Part shown: positions 16,340 through 25,354 of the stretch, one piece after another | Layout: each line of letters starts with the position of its first letter | How positions within the stretch are numbered: the first letter of the stretch is position 1 | NCBI GenBank assembly: GCA_019689555.1 | Contig: JADGHE010000004.1 | Location: 1-64,000, forward strand | DNA from: Variibacter sp. | Lineage (GTDB): Bacteria; Pseudomonadota; Alphaproteobacteria; Rhizobiales; Xanthobacteraceae | Length of the DNA stretch: 64,000 nt | Reading direction: 5' to 3' | The notes under the pieces: model-generated | What the model saw: only the letters and a program-made list of their open reading frames with translations | Databases searched by the model: none | What the model was told of the DNA's origin: nothing | Translations under genes and position numbers: made by a program

Positions 16340-17233
16340 ATGCGTTGCGCCTCTGCCGGTTTTGCGCTGCTTTTCGTCGCGGCCACGGTGTGCGCGCACG
16401 CGGCGCGCGCGCAGGAACAACAGGCCGCCGACACGGACGACTCCGTCTGCCTCATGGTGGAATCGGCGGCACGGACGCATGACCTGCCGCTCGAATTCTT
16501 CGCCCGGGTGATCTGGCGCGAAAGCCGCTTCAACGCCGAGGCGGTGGGGCCGGTGACGCGCAGCGGCGCGCAGGCGCTGGGGATCGCCCAGTTCATGCCC
16601 GGCACGGCCGCCGAGCGCGGGCTGCTCGATCCGTTCGATCCGGTGCAAGCGCTGCCGAAGGCCGCAGAGTTTCTCAAGGAGCTGCGGGCCGCGTTCGGCA
16701 ATCTCGGCCTTGCCGCGGCGGCCTACAATGCGGGCCCGCGCCGGGTGCAGGAATGGCTGGCGGGCACAGCCACGCTGCCCGCCGAGACGCAGGACTACGT
16801 GCTCGCAGTCACCGGCCGCCCGGCGGAGGAATGGGCGGAAGGGGGCGAGGCCGACTTCTCCGCCCCGCCGACCACCTGCCGCGAGCTGATGGCGCTGCTC
16901 AAGCGATCGCCGAATCCGTTCGTGGCCGCGCTCGAGCGCCGCGTGCGGGAAGGGGCGGCGCGGCCCTGGGGCGTACAGCTCGCCGCGGGATTTTCCCGCG
17001 CCCGCGCGCTCGCGAGCTATGGCCTGGCTCTGAAGCAGCTCTCCGGCGTGCTCGGCGAGCACGATCCGACGATCCTCAGCACGCTGTTGCGGAGCCGCGG
17101 CACGCGCACCTTCTACCAGGTGCGGGTGGGCGCCGACACGCGGCCCGCGGCAGAAAAGCTTTGCGAACGCATCCGCGGCGCCGGCGGTGCCTGCCTGGTG
17201 CTGCGCAACCGGCCCGCCCCGCGCAGACCCTGA
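16340..17233 (+). CDS. SLT lytic transglycosylase with C-terminal SPOR-like region
   Basis: Periplasmic enzyme that cleaves peptidoglycan glycan strands. A signal peptide ends near ARAQ (residue 25). The SLT domain carries catalytic Glu61 in WRESRFNAEAVGP, then GIAQFMPGTA and AAYNAGPRRVQ. Residues about 262-297 (FYQVRVGADTRPAAEKLC) resemble a SPOR domain, which binds denuded glycan at septa. The ATG at 16340, with GGAG upstream, precedes a proper signal peptide; an earlier in-frame start adds 44 basic residues without one. 297 residues in this reading. Confidence 0.85.
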   Translation: MRCASAGFALLFVAATVCAHAARAQEQQAADTDDSVCLMVESAARTHDLPLEFFARVIWRESRFNAEAVGPVTRSGAQALGIAQFMPGTAAERGLLDPFDPVQALPKAAEFLKELRAAFGNLGLAAAAYNAGPRRVQEWLAGTATLPAETQDYVLAVTGRPAEEWAEGGEADFSAPPTTCRELMALLKRSPNPFVAALERRVREGAARPWGVQLAAGFSRARALASYGLALKQLSGVLGEHDPTILSTLLRSRGTRTFYQVRVGADTRPAAEKLCERIRGAGGACLVLRNRPAPRRP

Positions 17234-17338
17234 GGCAAGGCCGGCGCACCGGCGCCTTTGGCCGTGCAGACAACGAGCGGATGGTGAGGCGGACCCGGGA
17301 TCGCCGGGAGCCGGCGCGACGTCTGGCGCGGCGGCGCG

Positions 17339-17512
17339 TTACGCCAGGAACAGGAGCGCCAGCACCACGATCCCGACCAGACCGGCGATGAAGATGATGC
17401 GGCGGCTGCGCGCGCCCAGAATGATCTCCCCGCCGCGCGCCTTCTCGGCCGGATAGGGCTCGGGTTCCTTCGGCGGCGGCGCCGGCTGCGCGGGTCCTTC
17501 CCGAACGGGCAT
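17339..17512 (-). CDS. Small C-terminally anchored membrane protein
   Basis: A 57-residue ORF, too short for most gene callers. It starts MPVREGPAQP, continues with a proline-rich cytoplasmic part, then EKARGGEIILGARSRRIIF and a single membrane helix ending LALLFLA. AAGGAGG lies a few bases ahead of the ATG, and codon use matches real genes here. Similar tiny proteins are common in Hyphomicrobiales and are often misannotated as transporter parts. Function unknown. It converges on the transglycosylase and diverges from the DUF502 gene. Confidence 0.6.
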   Translation of the reverse strand: MPVREGPAQPAPPPKEPEPYPAEKARGGEIILGARSRRIIFIAGLVGIVVLALLFLA

Positions 17513-17646
17513 GATCGCCTCCTTGCCGAAGCAAAGCGCGATCGGCTGAAATGTTCCTGCCCGGGGGCGCGAGGGCGGGCGTCCCCTGGCGCCTTGGCGC
17601 CGAAAACCCGATATACTAGCGCCGTTATCGTCCGCTAAGGCTCACA

Positions 17647-18405
17647 ATGAACGCCCCGACCCCGCCAGGCGCGCCGCCTCCCGCCACCGATGCCACCGAG
17701 CCCATCGCGCATCACGGCGTCGGCAGCCGTATCCGCAAATACTTCCTGACCGGCCTCGTGGTGGCGGGGCCCGTCGCGATCACCTTCTATCTCGTCTGGT
17801 CGTTCGTCACCTGGGTCGACGATCTGGTGCGGCCGTTCATTCCCGTCGCCTATCGGCCGGAGACCTACCTGCCGGTGAATGTGCCGGGGCTCGGGCTCAT
17901 CATCGCGTTCCTCGCCCTGACGCTGCTCGGCTTTTTCACCGCCAACCTCGTCGGCCGTACCCTCGTCGAGGCGGGCGAGAAGATTCTCGAGCGGATGCCG
18001 GTCATCCGCGCCGTCTACCGCGGCCTCAAGCAGGTCTTCGAGACGCTGTTCTCGCAGACGGGTTCGAGTTTCCGCAAAGTCGGCCTCATCGAGTTCCCGG
18101 CGCCCGGCATGTGGTCGCTCGTCTTTCTCTCCACGCCGCCGAGCGCCGAAGTGAGCGCCGTGCTGCCGCCCGAGGAGCACGTCTCGGTGTTCATGCCCTG
18201 CACCCCCAACCCGACGACGGGCTTTTTCTTCTACCTGCCGCGCCGATCCGTGATCGAGCTGGACATCCCGGTCGAGGCGGCTGCGAAGCTCATCATGAGC
18301 GCCGGCTTGATTCAGCCGGGCAGCGGGGATTCGCAGCGGGCGCTCTCGGTGCTGGTCGAGCAGGCGCGCGCCGCCCGGTCCCGTTCGCAGGCGCCGGCGA
18401 AGTGA
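17647..18405 (+). CDS. DUF502 family membrane protein
   Basis: A 252-residue inner-membrane protein. Two hydrophobic segments lie near residues 35-58 and 80-105, separated by the family motif for this region (WVDDLVRPFIP). A soluble part follows, with ERMPVIRAVYRGLKQV, FMPCTPNPTTGFFFYLPR and SAGLIQPG, all characteristic of DUF502. Role unknown. A TATACT hexamer at 17612-17617 may be its -10 element. It converges on recG, with about 60 bases between. Confidence 0.88.
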   Translation: MNAPTPPGAPPPATDATEPIAHHGVGSRIRKYFLTGLVVAGPVAITFYLVWSFVTWVDDLVRPFIPVAYRPETYLPVNVPGLGLIIAFLALTLLGFFTANLVGRTLVEAGEKILERMPVIRAVYRGLKQVFETLFSQTGSSFRKVGLIEFPAPGMWSLVFLSTPPSAEVSAVLPPEEHVSVFMPCTPNPTTGFFFYLPRRSVIELDIPVEAAAKLIMSAGLIQPGSGDSQRALSVLVEQARAARSRSQAPAK

Positions 18406-18466
18406 GGCGGCCTGTCGGGCGGGTAGGTCCGGCGGCTTCCATGTCCCTCTCGCCGCGCCGCCCGCG

Positions 18467-20599
18467 CTAGCCTGCGCGCAAAAGGCGGATCGCCTCGTCG
18501 CGCTCGAACAGATAGAGCAGGAGCCGCAGGGCCTGCCCGCGCGGCGTCTCGAGGTGCGGATCGCGCGCGAGCGCGAGCGCGGCGTCGTCGCGCGCCGCCT
18601 CGATCATCGCGCCGTGCACATCGAGCCGCGCGAGGCGGAAGCCCGGCATGCCGCTCTGGCGCGTGCCGAGCACGTCGCCTTCTCCGCGCAGCCGCAAATC
18701 CTCCTCGGCGATGCGGAAGCCGTCGTCGGTCTCGCGCATGATGGCAAGCCGCGCCTTGGCGGTCGCGCCGAGCGGCGCCTTGTAAAGCAGAAGGCAGGTG
18801 GAGCGCTTCGCGCCGCGGCCGACGCGGCCGCGCAGCTGATGCAGCTGCGCGAGCCCGAAGCGCTCGGCGTGCTCGACGACCATGACGGTCGCCTCGGGCA
18901 CGTCGACGCCGACCTCGATCACCGTCGTGGCGACCAGCACGCGCGTTTCGCCGGCGGCGAAGCGGGCCATCGCGGCGTCCTTGTGGGCGCCCTTCATCCG
19001 TCCGTGCACCAGGTCGACGGCCCTGCCGAAACGGGCTTTCAGCGCGGCGAAGCGCTCTTCGGCCGCGGCGATGTCGATGCTTTCGGACTCGGCGACCAGC
19101 GGGCACACCCAGTAGACCCGCTGTCCCTCGTCGATGGCGCGCCCCACCGCCTCCACGACGTCGTCGAGACGCGAGAGCGGAACGGCGCGCGTATCGATGG
19201 GCTGCCGCCCCGCCGGCTTCTCGCGCAGCTGCGAGACGTCCATGTCGCCGAAATAGGTGAGCACGAGCGTGCGCGGGATCGGCGTCGCGGTGAGCACCAG
19301 CACGTCCACGGCCTCGCCCTTGCGCGCGAGCGCGAGGCGCTGATGCACGCCGAACCGGTGCTGCTCGTCGATGATGGCGAGGCCGAGATCCTTGAACGCC
19401 ACGGTCTCCTGGAACAGCGCATGCGTGCCGACGGCGAGATCGATCTCGCCCTCGGCGAGCGCGCGCTCGGCTTCGGCGCGTTCGCGGCCGCGCTCGCGCC
19501 CCGTGATGAGCGCGACGCGCAGGCCCGCGGCCGCGGCGAGCGGCGCGATCGTCGCATAGTGCTGACGGGCGAGAATTTCCGTCGGCGCCATCAGCGCCGC
19601 CTGACGGCCGGCCTCGACCACGGCGGCGGCGGCGAGCAGTGCCACCACCGTCTTGCCGGAGCCGACATCGCCCTGCAGCAGGCGCAGCATGCGCTCGGGC
19701 TTGGCGAGGTCGGCGGCGATGTCGTCCACGGCTTTCCGTTGCGAAGCCGTGAGCGCGTAGGGGAGGGAGGACACGATGCGCGCGCGCAAGCGTCCGTCCC
19801 CGACATTGCGGCGGCCGCGCGGGCGTCGCACATGGGCGCGCACCAGCGCCAGCGCGAGCTGGCTCGCGAGCAGTTCGTCATAGGCGAGGCGTGACCACGC
19901 CGGGCTTTCGGGCGCGGCGGCGGCGGGGCTTTCGGGCCGGTGCACGGCCCTCAGCGCGTCGGCGAAGGACGGCCAGCGCCGCGCCGCGAGCCATCGCGGC
20001 TCCTGCCACTCGGGCAGGCTCGGCAAGCGCGCAAGTGCCGCTTCGACGGCGCGGCCGACCTGCCGCCCGCTCAAGCCCTCGGTCAACGGATAGACCGGCT
20101 CGACGAGCGGCAGCCTGTCGAGCTCACGCTCCTCGACCACGCGGTCGGGATGCACCATCTGCAGCATTCCGTCCCACAGCGTCGCGACGCCGGAGACGTG
20201 GCGCAGCGCGCCCACGGGCAGGAGCTTCTCGAGATAGCCGCGCGGCGCATTGAAGTAGGTGAGCACGATGTCGCCGGTCGCGTCATGGGCGTAGATGCGG
20301 TAGGGGGCGCGCGTCCGCCCGGGCGGCGGCGCGCGATGCCGGTCGATCGTCACCGCGACCGTGACGGTCTCGCCCGGCACGACGTCGCGCAAAAGCGGCC
20401 GCTTGCTGCGGTCGATCGTTGCGGACGGCAGGTGGAACAGGACGTCGAGCACGCGCGCAGACGCGCCGCCTCGCCCCGTGAGGCGCGCGAACAGTGCCTC
20501 CTGCTTCGGTCCGATGCCGGGCAGGCTGCCCACGCCGGCGAACAGCGGATCGAGCAGGGAAGGACGCACGGGGAATCTCTCCAAATCGCGGGCCTTCAT
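18467..20599 (-). CDS. recG: ATP-dependent DNA helicase RecG
   Basis: Helicase that remodels stalled replication forks and recombination intermediates. The N-terminal wedge/OB domain (SLPGIGPKQEALF near residue 25) precedes a superfamily 2 motor with Walker A GDVGSGKTVVALL, the DEQH box in DEQHRFGVHQR and motif VI HQLRGRVGRG. Length 710 is slightly longer than usual, so the GTG at 20569 (VRPSLLDPLF), which matches relatives better, may be the true start. It is divergent from sdhE. Confidence 0.93.
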   Translation of the reverse strand: MKARDLERFPVRPSLLDPLFAGVGSLPGIGPKQEALFARLTGRGGASARVLDVLFHLPSATIDRSKRPLLRDVVPGETVTVAVTIDRHRAPPPGRTRAPYRIYAHDATGDIVLTYFNAPRGYLEKLLPVGALRHVSGVATLWDGMLQMVHPDRVVEERELDRLPLVEPVYPLTEGLSGRQVGRAVEAALARLPSLPEWQEPRWLAARRWPSFADALRAVHRPESPAAAAPESPAWSRLAYDELLASQLALALVRAHVRRPRGRRNVGDGRLRARIVSSLPYALTASQRKAVDDIAADLAKPERMLRLLQGDVGSGKTVVALLAAAAVVEAGRQAALMAPTEILARQHYATIAPLAAAAGLRVALITGRERGRERAEAERALAEGEIDLAVGTHALFQETVAFKDLGLAIIDEQHRFGVHQRLALARKGEAVDVLVLTATPIPRTLVLTYFGDMDVSQLREKPAGRQPIDTRAVPLSRLDDVVEAVGRAIDEGQRVYWVCPLVAESESIDIAAAEERFAALKARFGRAVDLVHGRMKGAHKDAAMARFAAGETRVLVATTVIEVGVDVPEATVMVVEHAERFGLAQLHQLRGRVGRGAKRSTCLLLYKAPLGATAKARLAIMRETDDGFRIAEEDLRLRGEGDVLGTRQSGMPGFRLARLDVHGAMIEAARDDAALALARDPHLETPRGQALRLLLYLFERDEAIRLLRAG

Positions 20600-20653
20600 G
20601 CTTGCGCGCGCGCCGCGGCGTGACAACAACGCGCCGGCCGTTCGCCTCAACCG

Positions 20654-20682
20654 CTGACAAACGGCGCGCCGCCGACTAGATA
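20654..20682 (+). promoter_or_regulatory. Weak sigma-70-like promoter for sdhE-mfd
   Basis: CTGACA (20654-20659) and TAGATA (20677-20682) are 17 bases apart, 50 bases before the sdhE start. The -35 is good and the -10 poor. It lies in the gap between divergent recG and sdhE. Confidence 0.25.
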
Positions 20683-20731
20683 GGGGCGGCGCCCGGCCCG
20701 TCCGGGCTTTCGGCATTGAACGGGGAGCGGA

Positions 20732-21010
20732 ATGACCGGAACCACGCTATCGAGCGAGGGGTTGGACATGCGGCGGCGCCGGCTGCTGTTTCGCGCCTGG
20801 CACCGGGGCACTCGCGAGATGGACCTCATCATGGGCCGCTTCATGGATTCCGTGATTTCCGACCTCAGCGAGGCCGAACTTAGCGAATGCGAGAGGTGGA
20901 TCGAACTCCCTGACCCCGACCTCTATCTCTGGGTGACCGGCGAGGAGCCTGTGCCGCGCGAATTCGATACCCCGCTGTTCCGCCGTTGGCGCGCCTTCCA
21001 TCGAGGTTGA
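20732..21010 (+). CDS. sdhE: FAD assembly factor SdhE (succinate dehydrogenase assembly factor 2)
   Basis: Small cytosolic protein that promotes covalent flavinylation of SdhA, homologous to mitochondrial SDHAF2. The 92-residue product has the defining RGxxE-type segment HRGTREMD and the conserved ending LYLWVTGEEPVP. The ATG at 20732 and a nearby ATG at 20768 (MRRRRLLFRAWHRG) are both possible; the longer form is within the family range. mfd follows after four bases, so the two are co-transcribed, as is usual in alphaproteobacteria. Confidence 0.93.
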   Translation: MTGTTLSSEGLDMRRRRLLFRAWHRGTREMDLIMGRFMDSVISDLSEAELSECERWIELPDPDLYLWVTGEEPVPREFDTPLFRRWRAFHRG

Positions 21011-21014
21011 GCCG

Positions 21015-24000
21015 ATGGTGCGCTCGCCTGCGGAAAGACTGGCGCCCGGCCGCCGGTTGATGCTTGCGCGCGTCGCCGACGGCGCGGAAGGGCTCGCGGT
21101 CGCCGATCTTGCGCGCGCCGTCGCGGCGCGGCCGGACGCGCCGGCGATCGCGCTGCTCGGCATCTGCCGCGACGGGCCGCGCATGGCTGCGCTCGCGCGC
21201 GCGCTCGCCTTCTTTGCGCCGGAGATCGCCGTCCTGGAATTTCCCGCCTGGGACTGCCTCCCGTACGACCGGGTCTCGCCGCACGCGGCCGTGGTCGCCC
21301 AGCGCATGATGACCCTGTCGCGCCTCGCGCGCATGAAGGGCCACAGCCAGCCCACGGTGCTTCTGACGACCGTCAACGCCGTCCTGCAGCGCGTGCCCGC
21401 GAAGGCGTTCACCGCGCGGCAGTCGCTCTCGGCGGCGCCCGGCAACGTCCTCGACATGGAGGGCGTGGTGAAGTGGCTGGAGCTCAACGGCTACGTCCGC
21501 GCCTCGACCGTGCGCGAGGCGGGCGAATATGCGGTGCGGGGCGGCATCGTCGATCTTTATCCGCCGGGGCTCGATCTGCCGATCCGGCTCGATTTCTTCG
21601 GCGACACGCTCGAATCGATCCGCAGCTTCGATCCGGAGACCCAGCGCACCGTCGGCCAGCTCCGCAGCCTCGACCTCGTTCCGGCGGCGGAGTTCCAACT
21701 CACCACCGCGACGATCCGCAGCTTCCGCCAGGGCTATACGGAGGCGTTCGGCGCGCCGGCGCGCGACGACGTGCTCTACGAGGCGGTGAGCGAGGGGCGG
21801 CGCCACCCCGGCATGGAGCACTGGCTCCCGCTCTTTCAGCCGAACCTCGAAACCCTGTTCGATTACGTTCCCGGCACGCCCGTGCTGCTCGAACCGCTGG
21901 CGGAGGATGCGGCCGACGAGCGGCTGGCGCAGATCACCGACTATTACGAGGCGCGCCGCGCGGCGCTCGAGGAACCGCATGGGGGCGCGCCCTATCATCC
22001 GCTCCCGCCCGACCGGCTCTATCTCACCGGGACGGAATGGCGGGACCGCCTCGCCGCGGCCGCACTCGCGGTGCTCACCCCCTTCGGGGTGCCCGAGGGC
22101 GACGCCGACGTCGTCGATCTCGACACGCGGCAGGCCCGCAACTTCGCCGCCGAGAGGGCCGAGCCGAACGCGAACGTGTTCGAGGCCGTGGCGAGGTACG
22201 TCGAGGCGCTGCACGCGGATCGCAAGCGCGTCGTCATCGCGCTGTGGAGCGAGGGCTCGCGCGAGCGCATGAAGCACGTGCTGGCCGAGCACGGGCTCAG
22301 CAATCTCACGGAGGTGAGGTCCTGGCCCGAGGCTCTGGCGCGCCCGCGCAGCGAAGTCGCCCTGGCGGTGCTCGGGCTCGAGCACGGCTTCGAGACGGCG
22401 GATGCGGCGATCGTCAGCGAGCAGGACATTCTCGGCGACCGCCTCGTGCGGCCGCGTCGCGCCGCGCGCCGCGCGCAGGACTTCATTGCCGAGGTCACGA
22501 GCCTGACCGAAGGCGACCTCGTGGTCCACGTCGATCACGGCATCGGACGTTTCGCCGGCCTCAAGGCGATCGAGGCGGCGGGCGCGCCGCACGACTGCCT
22601 CGAGATCCACTATGCCGGCGGCGACAAGCTCTTTCTGCCGGTCGAGAACATCGAGCTCTTGAGCCGCTACGGCTCGGAAGAGACGAACGTCCAGCTCGAC
22701 CGGCTCGGCGGCAGCGGATGGCAGGCGCGCAAGGCGCGGATGAAGAGCCGCATCCGCGAAATGGCCGGCGAGCTCATCAAGATCGCGGCGGAGCGGCAGC
22801 TCCGCGAGGCGCCGCGCCTCACCGTCGGTCCCGGGCTCTACGAGGAGTTCTGCGCCGGCTTCCCCTACGAAGAGACCGAAGACCAGCGCGCGGCGATCGA
22901 CGCCGTCATCGACGATCTCGCCTCGGGCCGGCCCATGGATCGCCTGGTGTGCGGCGACGTCGGCTTCGGCAAGACGGAGGTGGCGCTGCGGGCGGCCTTC
23001 ATCGCGGCGATGAACGGCAAGCAGGTCGCCGTCGTCGTCCCGACGACGCTGCTCGCGCGCCAGCACGCGAAGACCTTCACCGAGCGTTTCCGCGGCTTTC
23101 CGGTGCGGGTCGCGCAGGCCTCGCGGCTCGTGCCCGCAAGCCAGCTGCGCGAGGTGAAGCAGGGGCTCGCCTCGGGCGCCATCGACATCGTCGTCGGCAC
23201 GCACGCGCTGCTCGGCAACACGGTCCGCTTCAAGGATCTCGGGCTCCTCATCGTCGACGAGGAGCAGCACTTCGGCGTCGCGCACAAGGAGAAGCTGAAA
23301 CAGATTCGCGCCGAGGTGCATGTGCTCACGCTCACGGCGACGCCCATCCCGCGCACGCTGCAGCTCGCGCTCACCGGCGTGCGCGAGCTCTCGATGATCG
23401 CGTCGCCGCCCGTGGACCGGCTCGCGGTGCGCACCTTCGTTTCGCCGTTCGACGAGCTCGTGGTGCGCGAGGCGCTCCTGCGCGAGCGCTATCGCGGCGG
23501 GCAGGCCTTCTATGTTTGTCCGCGCATCGAGGATCTCGCCGAGGCCAAGGAATTCCTCGACAAGGCCGTGCCGGAGGTACGCGTCGCGGTTGCCCACGGG
23601 CAGATGCCGGCGGGGCAGCTCGAGGACATCATGTCGGCCTTCTACGACGGCAAGTACGACGTGCTGTTGTCGACGGCCATCGTGGAATCCGGTCTCGACA
23701 TCCCGACCGCCAACACGCTGATCGTCCACCGCGCTGACCGCTTCGGGCTCGCGCAGCTCTATCAGCTTCGCGGCCGCATCGGGCGCTCCAAGCTGCGCGC
23801 CTATGCGCTGTTCACGCTGCCGGTCGACAAGAAGATCACGCCGCAGGCGGAGCGGCGGCTCAAGGTGCTGCAGTCGCTCGACTCCCTCGGCGCCGGCTTC
23901 CAGCTCGCCTCGCACGATCTCGACATCCGCGGCGCCGGCAACCTCCTCGGCGAAGAGCAGTCCGGCCACATCAAGGAGGTCGGCTACGAGCTCTACCAGC

Positions 24001-24524
24001 AGATGCTGGAGGAGGCGGTGGCGAGCCTCAAGGCCGGCATCGCCGAGCCGATCGCCGACCGTTGGTCGCCGCAGATCACCATCGGGACTCCGGTGCTCAT
24101 TCCGGAAAACTATGTCTCCGATCTCGCGGTGCGCCTCAGCCTCTACCGTCGGCTCGCCGACATGGAGGACGAGCGCGAGATCGAGTCCTTCGGCGCCGAA
24201 CTCGTGGACCGCTTCGGGCCGATGCCGGACGAGGTGAAGCACCTGATGAAGATCATCGTGCTCAAGGCGCTGTGCCGCCGCGCCAATGTCGAGAAGCTCG
24301 AGGCCGGCCCGAAGGGCGCCGTGCTCGCCTTCCGCGACAACGCCTTCGCCAATCCGGACGGGCTCGTCGGCTTCATCCGCGAGCAGGGGCCGGCGGCGCG
24401 CGTGCGCCCGGACATGAAGGTCGTGTTCTTCGCCGACTGGGAGCGGCCCGAGCAGCGGCTTGACGGCGCGATGCGCATCATGCGCCGCCTCGTCGGCCTC
24501 GCCGAGCGCGCCAAGGCGGCGTGA
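21015..24524 (+). CDS. mfd: Transcription-repair coupling factor Mfd
   Basis: A 1169-residue DNA translocase that removes stalled RNA polymerase and recruits UvrA to transcribed-strand lesions. The UvrB-like N-terminal part contains EYAVRGGIVDLYPPG near residue 172. The RNA polymerase interaction domain is around residues 490-570 (VHVDHGIGRFAGL). The motor has Walker A GDVGFGKTEVALRAAF, the DEEQ box in VDEEQHFGV, and YQLRGRIGRS. A TRCF C-terminal domain ends the protein. Full length, start four bases after sdhE. Confidence 0.97.
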   Translation: MVRSPAERLAPGRRLMLARVADGAEGLAVADLARAVAARPDAPAIALLGICRDGPRMAALARALAFFAPEIAVLEFPAWDCLPYDRVSPHAAVVAQRMMTLSRLARMKGHSQPTVLLTTVNAVLQRVPAKAFTARQSLSAAPGNVLDMEGVVKWLELNGYVRASTVREAGEYAVRGGIVDLYPPGLDLPIRLDFFGDTLESIRSFDPETQRTVGQLRSLDLVPAAEFQLTTATIRSFRQGYTEAFGAPARDDVLYEAVSEGRRHPGMEHWLPLFQPNLETLFDYVPGTPVLLEPLAEDAADERLAQITDYYEARRAALEEPHGGAPYHPLPPDRLYLTGTEWRDRLAAAALAVLTPFGVPEGDADVVDLDTRQARNFAAERAEPNANVFEAVARYVEALHADRKRVVIALWSEGSRERMKHVLAEHGLSNLTEVRSWPEALARPRSEVALAVLGLEHGFETADAAIVSEQDILGDRLVRPRRAARRAQDFIAEVTSLTEGDLVVHVDHGIGRFAGLKAIEAAGAPHDCLEIHYAGGDKLFLPVENIELLSRYGSEETNVQLDRLGGSGWQARKARMKSRIREMAGELIKIAAERQLREAPRLTVGPGLYEEFCAGFPYEETEDQRAAIDAVIDDLASGRPMDRLVCGDVGFGKTEVALRAAFIAAMNGKQVAVVVPTTLLARQHAKTFTERFRGFPVRVAQASRLVPASQLREVKQGLASGAIDIVVGTHALLGNTVRFKDLGLLIVDEEQHFGVAHKEKLKQIRAEVHVLTLTATPIPRTLQLALTGVRELSMIASPPVDRLAVRTFVSPFDELVVREALLRERYRGGQAFYVCPRIEDLAEAKEFLDKAVPEVRVAVAHGQMPAGQLEDIMSAFYDGKYDVLLSTAIVESGLDIPTANTLIVHRADRFGLAQLYQLRGRIGRSKLRAYALFTLPVDKKITPQAERRLKVLQSLDSLGAGFQLASHDLDIRGAGNLLGEEQSGHIKEVGYELYQQMLEEAVASLKAGIAEPIADRWSPQITIGTPVLIPENYVSDLAVRLSLYRRLADMEDEREIESFGAELVDRFGPMPDEVKHLMKIIVLKALCRRANVEKLEAGPKGAVLAFRDNAFANPDGLVGFIREQGPAARVRPDMKVVFFADWERPEQRLDGAMRIMRRLVGLAERAKAA

Positions 24525-24540
24525 GCGAGGGCGCGGGACT

Positions 24541-25230
24541 TCAGCCCGCACCCGGCCCCGCGGCGTGCGGCGGCTCCGCGCCGGCGCGCCGGGCGCGCTC
24601 GGCCACGGCGCGGTCGATCACGCCCGCGAGAAAGTCGGGCGCCTGCGCGCCCGAGACCGCCAGCACATTGCCGACGATGAAGCAGGGCACGCCGTCGATG
24701 CCGGCGCGCCGCGCCTGCTCGGCCGCCTGCGTCACGGAATCGACGTCCGTATCGCTCGCGAGCAGCGCGCGCACGCGCTCCCCGTCGAGCCCGCAGTCGA
24801 CCGCCGCCCGCACGAGCACCTCGCGGTCCGACAGATCGGCCCCCTCGGTGAAGTAGAGCTCCATCAGGCGCTGCTTCATGCGCCCGGCGTCGCCGCTCTC
24901 GCCGGCCCACAGGATCAGCCGGTGGCAGTCGAGCGTATTGGGCTGGCGGGAGATCTTGTCGAGCCGGTAGTCGAGGCCTTCCTCCGCGGCCGCGGCGATG
25001 ATGCGCGTCGCCATCTGCCTGTAGCGCTCGACCGAGCCGAACTTGATCGTCAGATAGTCGGTGCGGGAGATGCCTTCGCGCGGCACCCAGTCGTTCAGGA
25101 AATAGGGATGCCATCGCACCTCGACCGGCACGTCCGGCCGCATGGCGATGGCCTTCTCGAGCCGACGCTTGCCGATGAAGCACCACGGGCACACCACGTC
25201 GGAGACGACGGTGATCGGAAGGGGTTCCAT
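24541..25230 (-). CDS. DsbA family oxidoreductase, FrnE type
   Basis: A 229-residue thioredoxin-fold protein starting MEPLPITVVSDVVCPWCFIG. The active site is CPWC near residue 14, with the helical insertion and the cis-proline segment GIDGVPCFIVG typical of the FrnE branch. There is no signal peptide, so it is probably cytosolic, as FrnE proteins are. The ATG at 25228-25230 with AGGAGGACC upstream is clearly better than the longer alternative. It converges on mfd with a gap of about 15 bases. Confidence 0.9.
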   Translation of the reverse strand: MEPLPITVVSDVVCPWCFIGKRRLEKAIAMRPDVPVEVRWHPYFLNDWVPREGISRTDYLTIKFGSVERYRQMATRIIAAAAEEGLDYRLDKISRQPNTLDCHRLILWAGESGDAGRMKQRLMELYFTEGADLSDREVLVRAAVDCGLDGERVRALLASDTDVDSVTQAAEQARRAGIDGVPCFIVGNVLAVSGAQAPDFLAGVIDRAVAERARRAGAEPPHAAGPGAG

Positions 25231-25354
25231 GCGCGGTCCTCCTCTTTCCCGACGCTGCTTTGCCGACGCTTTGCCGTGCGCCCGCGAGCCTAGCACACCG
25301 GTCGGAGCAGCGGCCATTGCGCGCTTGCGGGAGGCGAAACGGGGAAGCGCGCGC

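Noticed and set aside
20880-24551. Minus-strand open frame of about 1,220 codons opposite mfd
   Set aside because: Codon-aligned antisense of a GC-rich gene with the same low-complexity composition; mfd itself is fully conserved on the plus strand.
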